Shown: positions 39,355 through 48,361, counted from the first letter of the stretch. The stretch is 64,000 nucleotides of DNA from Nostoc sp. B(2019) (GCF_010091925.1 NZ_WVID01000002.1:52988-116987), one strand, 5' to 3'. Numbers and translations are program-made. Notes: generated by a model not told the origin, from the letters alone.

Positions 39355-40275
39355 ATGTCTTACATTAATGTTCGTGGAGTTGAGCATTATTACGAGTGGG
39401 TGAAAAAACCATCCGGTTGTCTGGTAAAGCCAGTGATGGTTTTCATCCACGGTTGGGCTGGTTCGGCTAGGTACTGGAGAAGCACCGCTAATGCTTTGTT
39501 AGACCAATTTGATTGTCTACTCTACGATATGCGTGGGTTTGGGCGTTCTTGTGGGAAGCCAACAATAGTCCAAGCTAGTGAGTCTGTTGTTGAGTCGCAG
39601 TCTCTCCAGGCAGAATCAGAGGCAATCAGAGAGTTAACCTATGAATTAGAGGAATACGCTGAGGATTTAGCAGCTTTGCTAGATAAATTGGAGATTCAGC
39701 GTGTCTATATAAATGCTCACTCAACGGGTGCATCTATTGCTACTTTGTTTTTTAACCGCTATCCCCAGCGAGTAGAACGAGGTATTTTAACTTGTAGTGG
39801 AATTTTTGAGTACGACGAAAAAGCCTTTGCAGCCTTTCATCAATTCGGTGGCTATGTAGTCAAATTCCGTCCCAAGTGGTTAGGGAAAATACCATTTGTT
39901 GACAGAATGTTTATGGCTAGATTTCTGCATAACTCTATACCAAATTCTGAGCGTCAAGCTTTTTTGCAAGATTTTCTCGAAGCAGATTACGATGCAGCTA
40001 TAGGGACAATTTTTACTTCAGTTAGCAAGGCTCAAGCTGAAGTGATGCCGCAAGAGTTTGCCAAGCTGACAGTACCAACTCTGCTCATTGCGGGGGAGTA
40101 TGACAAAATTATTCCAGCCGAGATGGGGCGTAAAGCAGCTGCACTGAGCGATAAAGTGGAATTTGCGATGATTCCCAACACAGCGCATTTCCCGATGTTG
40201 GAAGATGCTCCAACTTACCTGCGACGGGTACAAGAGTTTTTGCAAATTAACACCCCACAACCACAAGTCGGATAA
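39355..40275 (+). CDS. Alpha/beta-fold hydrolase
   Basis: A 306-residue hydrolase with MVFIHGWAGSARYWR (oxyanion region), nucleophile elbow NAHSTGASIA (Ser at about 124, with Ala-His before it instead of the usual Gly-x), Asp in IAGEYDKIIP and His in NTAHFPMLEDAP. An Arg/Glu-rich insertion (about 75-105) follows the second strand. The substrate is unknown; esterase or epoxide-hydrolase-like chemistry is possible. Convergent with the FAD monooxygenase gene across 14 nt. The ATG immediately follows a dispersed repeat. Confidence 0.85.
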   Translation: MSYINVRGVEHYYEWVKKPSGCLVKPVMVFIHGWAGSARYWRSTANALLDQFDCLLYDMRGFGRSCGKPTIVQASESVVESQSLQAESEAIRELTYELEEYAEDLAALLDKLEIQRVYINAHSTGASIATLFFNRYPQRVERGILTCSGIFEYDEKAFAAFHQFGGYVVKFRPKWLGKIPFVDRMFMARFLHNSIPNSERQAFLQDFLEADYDAAIGTIFTSVSKAQAEVMPQEFAKLTVPTLLIAGEYDKIIPAEMGRKAAALSDKVEFAMIPNTAHFPMLEDAPTYLRRVQEFLQINTPQPQVG

Positions 40276-40289
40276 CTGGTGGCGGTTTT

Positions 40290-41489
40290 TTAGACAGTTA
40301 AGTGTACCTGTGTGATACCTTGACGCATTTCATATTGTCGTTTTAACCAAGACTTTTGAATTGTTTTACGGAGCAAGGGAGCAAGTTGAATCAACAGCGA
40401 ACGCAACAGTGCATTTTTTCGCAGTTGTTCGCCTTGTGTAGCTTCCTCTAACTGGAGTTGCTGGGCGCGGATAATTTCTGGCTCACGTTCCGCTTGGATG
40501 TGCGATAATGCCATGTCAATATCCTGGTGTCCAGTTTCTCTGTGCAACAGCGGCACAAGATGATTAGCGGCGACAATCACATCACGCAATGCTAGATTAA
40601 TTCCTTGAGCACGGACAGGAGACATTGGGTGTGCAGCGTCACCCAGAAGCAATACCCCTGGCGCGTGCCATTGTGGACAATAACCGACCACAACAGAGAG
40701 CCGAATGGGGGATTCGATGGTATCTGCATGATTACGGAAATGCTCTGCTAGCCATGAGGGTGATAGTGAGGCAAAAATCTCTGCCCAGTTGGCTTGCTTC
40801 CAGTCAGTATTTTCGGTTGCCGACATTACCCAAGCCAGATGCAGTTTACCTGACTCTGCTCCGTGAAAGATGCTAAATGCGCGATCGCCATTTACGATAG
40901 TACGAAATACATTATCGGCTGCAAACTCAGGGCTGGCGGCAAGCTTAAACCAAAGAATATCAACATTTTTAGGCTGGCGTACTAATTCCAATCCTATACG
41001 TTGTCGCACAAGAGAATTTCGACCATCTGCCCCAATCACTAGGTCAGCAGCGACTTTTCTCCCATCGCTCAGTACTACACCTGCGACACGTTGATTACTC
41101 CAGCGCAAATCCTTAACAGGAACCCCCTGGATGAATTCAAACCCATCATTGGTTTGAGCTGCCGAAATCAGTGCTTTGAGCAGTGGTGGTTGTGAAACCA
41201 GTGTACAGTTTCGGTTTGCCCCCATCGGTTCATCAACTCGAAACAACTGCTTTTCCCCTAGAATGAATTCCCATGCGTCGAGTCGTCGATGGGGGATATG
41301 CTCCAACAACGCCGATAGGCCCATTTGCTCTAAGGCATCTAAGCCACTGGGCATTAATCCTTCGCCGCGAAATACACGATGAAAGTCTTTTGCTGCTTCC
41401 ATTAACGTTACAGCAATACCACGTTTTGCAAGGAGCAGGGCAAGTGTTACACCTGTTGGGCCTGCGCCCACAATCACAATCTGCACCAC
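40290..41489 (-). CDS. FAD-dependent aromatic monooxygenase (UbiH/PHBH type)
   Basis: Class A flavoprotein hydroxylase of 399 residues. The FAD-binding motifs are IVGAGPTGVTLALLLAKRG (N-terminus), the DG motif VIGADGRNSLVRQR (about 151-164) and the second FAD motif LLLGDAAHPMSPVRAQGIN (about 278-296). It probably hydroxylates an aromatic or polyketide-like compound; the substrate is unknown. It follows the GntR-type gene on the same strand (about 55 nt), so it may be controlled by it. Confidence 0.87.
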   Translation of the reverse strand: MVQIVIVGAGPTGVTLALLLAKRGIAVTLMEAAKDFHRVFRGEGLMPSGLDALEQMGLSALLEHIPHRRLDAWEFILGEKQLFRVDEPMGANRNCTLVSQPPLLKALISAAQTNDGFEFIQGVPVKDLRWSNQRVAGVVLSDGRKVAADLVIGADGRNSLVRQRIGLELVRQPKNVDILWFKLAASPEFAADNVFRTIVNGDRAFSIFHGAESGKLHLAWVMSATENTDWKQANWAEIFASLSPSWLAEHFRNHADTIESPIRLSVVVGYCPQWHAPGVLLLGDAAHPMSPVRAQGINLALRDVIVAANHLVPLLHRETGHQDIDMALSHIQAEREPEIIRAQQLQLEEATQGEQLRKNALLRSLLIQLAPLLRKTIQKSWLKRQYEMRQGITQVHLTV

Positions 41490-41543
41490 CCCATCCCTCC
41501 TGTATCAATTGCTCTCAAAGATGTTAGTCGAATTTTCTTGAGA

Positions 41544-42527
41544 TTAACTCAAACCCAGTTCTCGTTTTAGCAAGTTAATTGAGTTAGTGCCGATATAATT
41601 TTCAACCTTAATCAGCTTCGGTGGACGAATAATATCTTCATCAGATGCTTGCACGGCTGCTTGTACTGCTGCAAAACTAGCCAAATCGCTGATTATTACC
41701 TCGGCTCGCTTGACGATCGCCTGAAGTTTATAAGCATCTTTTGGTTGCGAAGTCATTATCAGTAGTTCGTCCCCACGTAGACCGTGCAGGATAACTTCTG
41801 CGGCTCGTGCAATCCCAGAACTGAGGCTAACTATGCCTACACAGTTTTCTTTTGGTAGAGTTTTCAATAAGTTGAGTTCTTTGGTGTAGTCGTAGATATC
41901 TAGAGGAATCACTCGTACAGCTTTAGGAGCAGCGATCGCCTCTACATCTCCAATAAAATATCGACTTGTAACTACTGTAGCAGAGGTAGTTTGATCTAGT
42001 ACGGCCCCTAATTCTTCCATTGCTACCAACTGTACTGGTATTTTCAAAGCTCGTTCTAATTCATACACCATCAATTCACCAGCACCCATGTCGTGAGATG
42101 GAACTGCAATTAGTACTCGCGCACTACAACGCAAACGCCAGTCAATTTCTGCTAAAAATAGCTCCCGTGCTTGACTGAGCGAACATCCTTGAGAGAGCAA
42201 TTCGTCTAGTGCTTGTTGAACAACTTGATATGCATTGGGATTTTTTTTGAGAATTGGCGATTGCAGCCTACTACCGCCCTCATGGCCTTGAGCACGGACA
42301 TAAATTCCTGAACCAGCCAGACTTTCGACAAATCCGTCTTCTTCTAGCTGGCGGTAAACTTTGCTAATGGTATTCCGGTGTAACCCAGTTTGCATTGCTA
42401 ACGCTCGTGTGCTTGGCAATTTGTATCCAGGTGGATATTGCCGGGAAGCGATCGCAAACCGGATTTGATTAAACAGCTGGGTTGATGCGGGAATTTCGCT
42501 GTCTGGCTGAATACGGAATTGAATCAT
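41544..42527 (-). CDS. GntR-family transcriptional regulator
   Basis: Winged-helix repressor or activator. The N-terminal DNA-binding domain has the GntR signature YKLPSTRALAMQTGLHRNTISKVYRQLEEDGFVES (quoted here only as its core, PSTRALAMQTGLHRNT). The C-terminal 230 residues lack the aminotransferase fold of MocR regulators and look like a separate alpha/beta sensing domain. The start at 42527 (MIQFRIQP) is preferred over two codons upstream. It lies between the FAD monooxygenase (same strand, downstream) and the divergent dienelactone hydrolase, so it may regulate both. Confidence 0.85.
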   Translation of the reverse strand: MIQFRIQPDSEIPASTQLFNQIRFAIASRQYPPGYKLPSTRALAMQTGLHRNTISKVYRQLEEDGFVESLAGSGIYVRAQGHEGGSRLQSPILKKNPNAYQVVQQALDELLSQGCSLSQARELFLAEIDWRLRCSARVLIAVPSHDMGAGELMVYELERALKIPVQLVAMEELGAVLDQTTSATVVTSRYFIGDVEAIAAPKAVRVIPLDIYDYTKELNLLKTLPKENCVGIVSLSSGIARAAEVILHGLRGDELLIMTSQPKDAYKLQAIVKRAEVIISDLASFAAVQAAVQASDEDIIRPPKLIKVENYIGTNSINLLKRELGLS

Positions 42528-42738
42528 CACCAAACCTCCTAAGTACTAGCAGCGGCAAGTAACCAGCTGTATTTACTAAATGTCAAATATTTTATTTACA
42601 CATGAAGTTTTTCTGGTGGGAATTTCTAATGCAATCACTGTTGTTAACTAATAATTTGATTGGAAATTAGGCTGGACATACTGGCATAGTTATATCAAAC
42701 AATCACATAACTCATCACACGCACTGGTAAAAATTATT

Positions 42739-43500
42739 ATGACAGAGCGAGCAATCGATACCACAACGGTTAAACTTTCTCTACGAGATGCTACGCCAAC
42801 GCAAGATAATTTCCAAATAGCTGCTTACTTGGCACAGCCAAAAGAACCTGGTTCTTACCCAGGAGTTGTTGTATTGCAGGAGATTTTCGGTGTCAACATT
42901 CACATTCGGGAAGTGACAGAACGGATTGCCAAAGAAGGGTATGTGGCAATCGCACCTGCACTCTTCCAGCGTCAAGCCCCTGGCTTTGAAACTGGCTACA
43001 CCCCGGAAGATATCGAAGTTGGGAGAAAATATGCTATGCAAACTCAAGCATCAGAGTTATTGAGCGATATTCAAACAGCAATTGATTACCTCAAAAGCTT
43101 ACCCCAAGTCAAAAAAGATGGCTTTGGTTGTATTGGCTTCTGCTTTGGCGGTCATGTAGCCTATCTTGCTGCTACTCTACCAGATATCAAGGCTACAGCT
43201 TCCTTTTATGGTGCTGGTATTACTACTCGCACAATGGGAGGTGGCGCTCCTACCATTACTCGCACAAACGGAATTACTGGCACTCTCTATGCCTTCTTTG
43301 GTACGGAAGATAGCAGTATACCCACTGAACAAGTAGACGAGATTGAAGCAGAGTTAGAAAAATACAAAATTCCTCATCGTGTGTTTCGCTACGATGGAGC
43401 TGATCACGGATTTTTCTGTGACCATCGTGGCAGTTATAATCCTAAAGCTGCGGCCGATGCTTGGGAGCAGGTGAAACAACTTTTTGGTCAACTAGTCTGA
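42739..43500 (+). CDS. Dienelactone hydrolase family protein
   Basis: A 253-residue alpha/beta hydrolase. The Cys nucleophile is in GCIGFCFGGHVAYLAA (about 132-147), Asp is in FFGTEDSSIP and His is in YDGADHGFFCD, the DLH triad. PGVVVLQEIFGVN near the N-terminus is family-typical. Carboxymethylenebutenolidase activity is a family-level assignment; many cyanobacterial members have unknown substrates. It diverges from the GntR regulator, suggesting an aromatic-compound module together with the FAD monooxygenase. Confidence 0.9.
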   Translation: MTERAIDTTTVKLSLRDATPTQDNFQIAAYLAQPKEPGSYPGVVVLQEIFGVNIHIREVTERIAKEGYVAIAPALFQRQAPGFETGYTPEDIEVGRKYAMQTQASELLSDIQTAIDYLKSLPQVKKDGFGCIGFCFGGHVAYLAATLPDIKATASFYGAGITTRTMGGGAPTITRTNGITGTLYAFFGTEDSSIPTEQVDEIEAELEKYKIPHRVFRYDGADHGFFCDHRGSYNPKAAADAWEQVKQLFGQLV

Positions 43501-43619
43501 AATCCATGCAGTCAAGGCAGTCTTTGTCATTTGTCATTGGTCATTGGTAAGAACCAGAGATAAATGACAATTTAACTGCTAGTGGCATCAGCTCAAATAA
43601 CAATTAATCTTCAAAAGTC

Positions 43620-44522
43620 ATGAATTCCGAATCGAAACTTTCTCAAACAGCCAATTCGTCATTCACAATGGACGACTTTGCCAAAGCACTAGAAAAACAC
43701 GACTACCAGTTTCAAAAAGGACAGGTTGTACACGGCAAAGTGTTTCAACTTGACCATGATGGAGCTTATGTCGATATTGGTGGCAAGTCGTCAGCTTTTC
43801 TTCCCCGCGATGAGGCTTCTTTGAGAGCAGTGACCGATTTATCAGAGGTGCTGCCATTGCAAGAGGAACTTGAGTTTTTGATTATCCGTGATCAGGATGC
43901 AGAAGGTCAAGTTACTCTTTCCCGAAAGCAGTTGGAAATTCAGCACATCTGGGAACGACTAGCGCAAATGCAGGAAAATGCCCAGACGGTGCAAGTACGG
44001 GTTATGGGTGTAAATAAAGGTGGTGTCACCGTCGATATTCTCTCTTTGCGGGGATTTATTCCGCGATCGCACTTGACCGAGCGTGATAACTTAGAAGCAC
44101 TCAAAGGTCAAAATCTGACTGTTGGCTTTTTAGAAATTAATCGTAACACGAACAAACTCATACTTTCTCAGCGCTTGGCAACTCGTTCTAGCAACTTCAG
44201 TCTGCTAGAAATAGGTCAGTTGGTGGAAGGTAAAGTAACTGGCATCAAGCCTTTTGGTGTATTTGTAGATTTGGATGGTATGAGTGCCTTACTCCACATC
44301 AAGCAAGTGAGTCAAAAATTCATTGAATCTCTAGAAAAAGTTTTTCAGATTGGTCAGCCGATTAAAGCTGTCATTATTGATTTGGATGAAGGTAAAGGCC
44401 GAGTTGCTCTTTCTACCAGGGTTTTGGAAAACTTCCCCGGCGAAGTCCTAGAGAATATGGACGAGGTGATGACGACCGCTGAGGCGCGTGCTAATCGAGC
44501 CAGTAACAAAACTGCGGAATAG
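43620..44522 (+). CDS. rpsA: S1-domain protein, ribosomal protein S1 type
   Basis: A 300-residue protein with three S1 RNA-binding OB-folds: about 30-100 (GQVVHGKVFQLDHDGAYVDI), 118-185 (VQVRVMGVNKGGVTVDI) and 198-268 (GQLVEGKVTGIKPFGVFVDL). This is the short three-domain form found in cyanobacteria and plastids, which help mRNA binding to the 30S subunit. Cyanobacteria have two such genes (Rps1a and Rps1b); the length suggests Rps1b but I cannot decide. The N-terminal 20 residues are Ser-rich. A GTCATTTG-type repeat precedes the promoter. Confidence 0.87.
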   Translation: MNSESKLSQTANSSFTMDDFAKALEKHDYQFQKGQVVHGKVFQLDHDGAYVDIGGKSSAFLPRDEASLRAVTDLSEVLPLQEELEFLIIRDQDAEGQVTLSRKQLEIQHIWERLAQMQENAQTVQVRVMGVNKGGVTVDILSLRGFIPRSHLTERDNLEALKGQNLTVGFLEINRNTNKLILSQRLATRSSNFSLLEIGQLVEGKVTGIKPFGVFVDLDGMSALLHIKQVSQKFIESLEKVFQIGQPIKAVIIDLDEGKGRVALSTRVLENFPGEVLENMDEVMTTAEARANRASNKTAE

Positions 44523-44525
44523 CTG

Positions 44526-45014
44526 TTAAATACATAACAGTGATTTTTCTTGGCAATAGCTCTTTCGGAGTTGGTGTAAAGTATCTTTAGCAAAGGCATA
44601 AGTAATTAACCCGACTAATTCGCCCCAACTGTACAACTCAGACTCGGAAGTAGCTTGCAAAAATTCCTGAGTAAAGAATTGCGCCCACCAGTTGGGCGCT
44701 TGCTTTTTGTAGGCATAGTCATGTTGCTTTCGCCAGCGCCTACGCCATTTGATCAAGTCTGATCGCCTGGGTGGTTGTACTCCCACAATTGGCGGAAAAT
44801 CAGCGTAGCTAACAAATTTACTTACACCTTTAGCGTGGATATAAACCACATATCGCCAGCATTCAACTGTATATATATCTTTAAAGCTAATTTTGAACAT
44901 CAGGCAAACTGCCTCTTCTGTGACAAATCGTACTAATTGGTGCAGCGTTAACGATTTGTGGACAATTTTTGATTCGCGGATGTTCAGCGCTTTTGGCTGG
45001 AGTGATGATACCAT
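44526..45014 (-). CDS. Hypothetical protein (162 aa)
   Basis: I do not recognise this protein. It is Trp- and aromatic-rich in its middle (ECWRYVVYIHAKGVSKFVSY, RWRKQHDYAYKKQAPNWWAQFF), basic around RRSDLIKWRRRWRKQ, and helical toward the end. No membrane segment or signal peptide is visible. It ends 3 nt after the S1 gene stop, on the opposite strand. The first 35 residues could be untranslated if an internal Met (near residue 39) is used. It lies at the start of an accessory-looking stretch. Confidence 0.55.
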   Translation of the reverse strand: MVSSLQPKALNIRESKIVHKSLTLHQLVRFVTEEAVCLMFKISFKDIYTVECWRYVVYIHAKGVSKFVSYADFPPIVGVQPPRRSDLIKWRRRWRKQHDYAYKKQAPNWWAQFFTQEFLQATSESELYSWGELVGLITYAFAKDTLHQLRKSYCQEKSLLCI

Positions 45015-45185
45015 AAAAATGTCTGTAAAGCGGGTAGATTTTTGCCTGTCGGTAAATATGTCATCCGTTTTACGGGATACGTATTGCGACCGCCTTTCAG
45101 TTTTGCAGGCCGGGAGGCGATCGTTTTATCTGATGCAATATATTAAACGACTTATATAAGTCAGTTGTCAAGCATATTTATGGGC

Positions 45186-45392
45186 ATGATTCGGCTAAAG
45201 ATTCGAGAGTTTGCTGATGAGAAGGGTTGGACGCTAAAAGAGGTATCTGATCGTTCCGGTGTAGTATACAGCACTCTCAGAACTTATGCGCGATCGCCTG
45301 GATTAGCAACTGTTGACTTTACCGCCATTCAGAAGTTAGCAAGAACTTTTGATGTGATGATTGAAGAATTGGTTGAAGTGGTACAAGAGTAG
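45186..45392 (+). CDS. Small XRE-family (Cro/C1) regulator
   Basis: A 68-residue single helix-turn-helix protein: MIRLKIREFADEKGWTLKEV, then SDRSGVVYSTLRTYARSPG, then a short third segment (QKLARTFDVMIEELVE). Such minimal XRE proteins act as autorepressors or solo antitoxin-like regulators. ATGs at 45180 and 45186 are both possible. It is divergent from the unknown gene at 44526-45014. No toxin-like gene directly follows on its strand, so its target is unknown. Confidence 0.8.
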   Translation: MIRLKIREFADEKGWTLKEVSDRSGVVYSTLRTYARSPGLATVDFTAIQKLARTFDVMIEELVEVVQE

Positions 45393-45456
45393 GCGAAAGT
45401 TGATTTTCTGGCGTGGATTTATAACTTTATACTAAATAGTAAGTTTGCGATCGTAT

Positions 45457-45913
45457 TTATATTAATGGCAACGGTGGAAGTTCAAAGTCATTAAACGAGC
45501 AAACATTGTCAGTCGAAGTATTTAAAGCTCTCACTAGCTTATCGTCGAGAGTCAGCAAACTCATTAACCTGCTGTGAAAGTGCAACATAAGAAGCATCAT
45601 AGGCGGAGATGTTGTAATTTAATGCGATCGTCACTGCATCCGCCATCAAGTCAGCTGTGGAGACGACACGCAACGGGAAAGCTTTGAGAGTGGCTAAATC
45701 TGCCTGAACCTCAGCAGCAGTGTACATCCTTGCACGTACATACTTCCATAAGGCGTTGGCACACTCTATATAAAACAGGTCTGGGACAAAGATTTCTGTC
45801 TGTGGATTGGCAAAGTGATCAAAAAGTTGGTTAACTTTGGGGGTTATTTGATCAAGGATGAAATATTTGATGCATACACTGGTATCCACCACGCATCTAA
45901 GAGAGGTGGTCAT
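45457..45913 (-). pseudogene. Frameshifted VapC-type PIN toxin
   Basis: The first frame (45539-45913) begins CVVDTSVCIKYF, with YIECANALWKYV and SAYDASYVALSQQVNEF, giving the first acidic residues. It stops early at DSRR. In another frame the sequence continues LLTLDDKLVRALNTS and then NVCSFNDFELPP to a stop at 45457, which is the expected PIN C-terminus with its last acidic residues. A 1-nt insertion or 2-nt deletion near 45555 explains this. The short product lacks part of the metal site and is probably inactive. Confidence 0.8.
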
Positions 45914-46176
45914 CTGTTGCGGTCTTCTCTAATCATTTCAGTACTGTCAGGCAATCCGAAGTCCGCTGGATTTACACGGCGGCGACTACGACTTTCTTCT
46001 AGAAGTTTAAGTACATTGCATCGTTTCTGATCTTCCGTTTGCGGTGCTTCAGTTTTCAAAGCTTGTTCTAACAGAGTTATAACTTGGGCGTTAATTGAAC
46101 GATGCTGAGACGCGGCTAACTCTTGCAGTTTCGCATACAAATCATCAGGTAAATTTCTTACATAAAGGGTAGCCAT
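45910..46176 (-). CDS. VapB/FitA-type antitoxin
   Basis: An 88-residue Arc/ribbon-helix-helix antitoxin: MATLYVRNLPDDLYAKLQEL and SQHRSINAQVITLLEQAL form the RHH DNA-binding fold. The C-terminal NPADFGLPDSTEMIREDRNR-like tail (quoted as its core) wraps the toxin. It overlaps the toxin start by 4 nt. With the toxin frameshifted it is probably left as an orphan DNA-binding protein. An AGGAGG ribosome site lies upstream. Confidence 0.88.
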   Translation of the reverse strand: MATLYVRNLPDDLYAKLQELAASQHRSINAQVITLLEQALKTEAPQTEDQKRCNVLKLLEESRSRRRVNPADFGLPDSTEMIREDRNR

Positions 46177-46448
46177 CGCTTTACCTCCTAGCAGGATTTA
46201 TCACCATGCTAGCACAATGCAAGCACAGGGAATAGAGAGGCGATCGCAAAGCCTTTTGTAGCTTCAGGTGCAAATTTTGGTTAGATATGTCTTACATAAT
46301 AACTTGTGGAAAATTCAGTATTTATAAGGATTTTATTTACAATGACCAGGTTGATAATACATATAATTTACTAGTAAGAGTAGTATGAAATAAATTACTC
46401 AGTAACAAGCTTTGCATTTAACTTTTAATAATCAAAAATCTGTCAATT

Positions 46449-47789
46449 ATGAAGCGTCAGGAAATATTTGATAGAATTCAAGCCATAGTTGCTGAGTATT
46501 TATCTATTGAACACGAAAATATTACTTTTAGTTTTCCATTGATTGAGCCAATCTATAGTTCGTCATCTCATTGGTGGGGAGTTTCAATTGCTGGAGATGA
46601 ATTGATGGCAATAGAACTAATTATGAAATTAGAAGAAGAGTTTGATGTTGAAATACCTGATGAAGATGTTGCTCAATTTGCCACAGTTCAACATGCTGTT
46701 AATTATATTAGCAATAAACTCCCACCATCAAAGAATGAAGTAAATAGTAAAGATATAAATAGTTGGATTGAGGATTTTAAGAAAAAACTAGATTTAACTA
46801 TTGTAAACGGGAAAGAGTCTTTATCTTCAGTATTTGGTGATTATTTTAGCTCTTTAATTGAAACGCTACAAATATCTCGCAATCAAAAGTTCGTATTTCT
46901 CTTAGTTGGTCGCACAGGAGTTGGAAAGTCCAGTACTATTAACACATTAATGGGTAAAGAAGTAGCGCCAACTAGCCGTCGTAAAGCTACAACAATGGAT
47001 GTTAATTATCACGAAAATGAACTTAATGGAATTCATTTTACAGTTGTTGATACTCCTGGCTTATGTGATGACCATCCAGAAAAAGGAAATGATACAAAAT
47101 ATTTGGAACTCATAAGATCCAAGGTAAAGCAAATTGACTTATTATGGTTTGTTACACCTATTTATGAAACGAGAATCAGGAGTGATGAATTAAATGGAAT
47201 AAAGCTAATTTCAGAAGCATTAGGAGTAGAAATTTGGAAATATGCGGTTATCGTATTTACTTTTGCGAACAAGGCTGATAATTATTTAATTTACTTGAAA
47301 GAAAGAACAGAGGATATCCAAGAAGCAATAGCAGAGTATGCAGGATATGAGATAGCTAGCAATGTTCCGTCAGTAGCAGTAGATAATAAAAATGAAACAA
47401 CTCAAGATGGAAAAAAATGGCTTGGAGAACTGTATACAAAAGTATTTGTAAGGATATCTGAAAGCGGTACTATCCCTTTTTTATTAGCAACAGTTCAAAG
47501 ATTGAGTAGTAATAATTCACAAGAAGGCTCTACAGAAAAAAAAGTTGAGTTTGATGCTAGGCAAAAAGAACTTATTAAAGAAAAATTATTTAGTGTTATT
47601 CCAATTTTAAAAGGTATAGGTGGCACAATAGGTTCTGCGCTTGGAACAATGGTTTCTATGGTTACAAAAGTAGAAGAATTCAGAGAATTTGGAAAGTTGG
47701 GAGGTGAAGCGGCAGGAGAATACGTAGGTGAAAAAGTAGATAGTGCAATAGGTGATACACTAAATTTTTTTAGAGACCTATTTAGCTGA
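46449..47789 (+). CDS. Acyl-carrier-like domain fused to an AIG1/GIMAP-type GTPase
   Basis: 446 residues, visibly AT-rich. Residues 1-90 resemble an acyl carrier protein, with LMAIELIMKLEEEFDVEIPD and ATVQHAVNYI. At the site of the usual Asp-Ser-Leu the sequence is D50-E51-L52, so the phosphopantetheine serine is missing. The GTPase (about 147-350) has a P-loop GRTGVGKSS (154-162), TT at 181-182 in the G2 region, DTPG (201-204) and NKAD (274-277). This fits AIG1/GIMAP or septin-related G domains. The C-terminus is glycine-rich and mildly hydrophobic (about 388-425), then amphipathic. Possible membrane or defence role; not proven. Confidence 0.8.
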   Translation: MKRQEIFDRIQAIVAEYLSIEHENITFSFPLIEPIYSSSSHWWGVSIAGDELMAIELIMKLEEEFDVEIPDEDVAQFATVQHAVNYISNKLPPSKNEVNSKDINSWIEDFKKKLDLTIVNGKESLSSVFGDYFSSLIETLQISRNQKFVFLLVGRTGVGKSSTINTLMGKEVAPTSRRKATTMDVNYHENELNGIHFTVVDTPGLCDDHPEKGNDTKYLELIRSKVKQIDLLWFVTPIYETRIRSDELNGIKLISEALGVEIWKYAVIVFTFANKADNYLIYLKERTEDIQEAIAEYAGYEIASNVPSVAVDNKNETTQDGKKWLGELYTKVFVRISESGTIPFLLATVQRLSSNNSQEGSTEKKVEFDARQKELIKEKLFSVIPILKGIGGTIGSALGTMVSMVTKVEEFREFGKLGGEAAGEYVGEKVDSAIGDTLNFFRDLFS

Positions 47790-47900
47790 TAGAGCAAATG
47801 ATTTAGGTAGTTATGTACTTTACTAAAAGTAGCTAGATTAAGGGACTATAAGCATAAATTTCTGAAAGATTTTATACTGCTGTTGGTGTCCAGTAAACAT

Positions 47901-48089
47901 TCACTCTGACAGACCATAATTTTTGCGTACATCTTGTACAGAAACAACATTACCAGCTTTGCTATCCGCTAGTCCGGCTTCAACAGTTTGTCGAACATAA
48001 ATTTGGTACATCAAATCATCCCATGTGGAGTTTTCCAGCAACCTGTCAATCAATTTGCGGGTTTCTTCTTTAATGTTTAGATTTTTCAT
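47901..48089 (-). CDS. Orphan antitoxin-like small protein (62 aa)
   Basis: A short helical protein, MKNLNIKEETRKLIDRLLEN, then STWDDLMYQIYVRQTVEAGL and VQDVRKNYGLSE at the end. The STWDDLMYQIYVRQ-type middle resembles stabilising antitoxins of RelE/ParE-type pairs in cyanobacteria. No toxin gene follows on its strand (only about 110 non-coding nt before the GTPase stop), so it appears to be alone. The family is not certain. Confidence 0.65.
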   Translation of the reverse strand: MKNLNIKEETRKLIDRLLENSTWDDLMYQIYVRQTVEAGLADSKAGNVVSVQDVRKNYGLSE

Positions 48090-48177
48090 CAGTAGTTAAC
48101 CAAATAGTGTTTGTGCATCCATTTGGGCATATTGTAGATGCAAAATAATAGTTGCATTTATAACAACATTTATTCAA

Positions 48178-48262
48178 CGGAGAGGGGGAGATTCGAACTC
48201 CCGGAGGTTTTAGCCTCATCCGATTTCAAGTCGGACGCAATCGACCACTCTGCCACCTCTCC
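48178..48262 (-). tRNA. tRNA-Ser (anticodon UGA)
   Basis: The minus strand gives an 85-nt class II tRNA. The acceptor GGAGAGG pairs with CCTCTCC, with discriminator G. The anticodon arm TCCGA-CTTGAAA-TCGGA has anticodon TGA, followed by a long variable arm and the TTCGAAT T-loop. The 3' CCA is not encoded. Its 3' end faces the accessory stretch. Confidence 0.96.
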
Positions 48263-48361
48263 AGTAAATCTGTCTAGCTTCTGCCTAACCTAGTCAAGAC
48301 ACCATCTAAGTGCTTTTGTCGGCTAGCGCAAAAGCTGACAGATAATACTATATCCTATCAT

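Noticed and set aside
48178..48262. tRNA-Ser as a proven integration site
   Set aside because: No integrase gene and no duplicate of the tRNA 3' end were found by eye; kept only as an inference.
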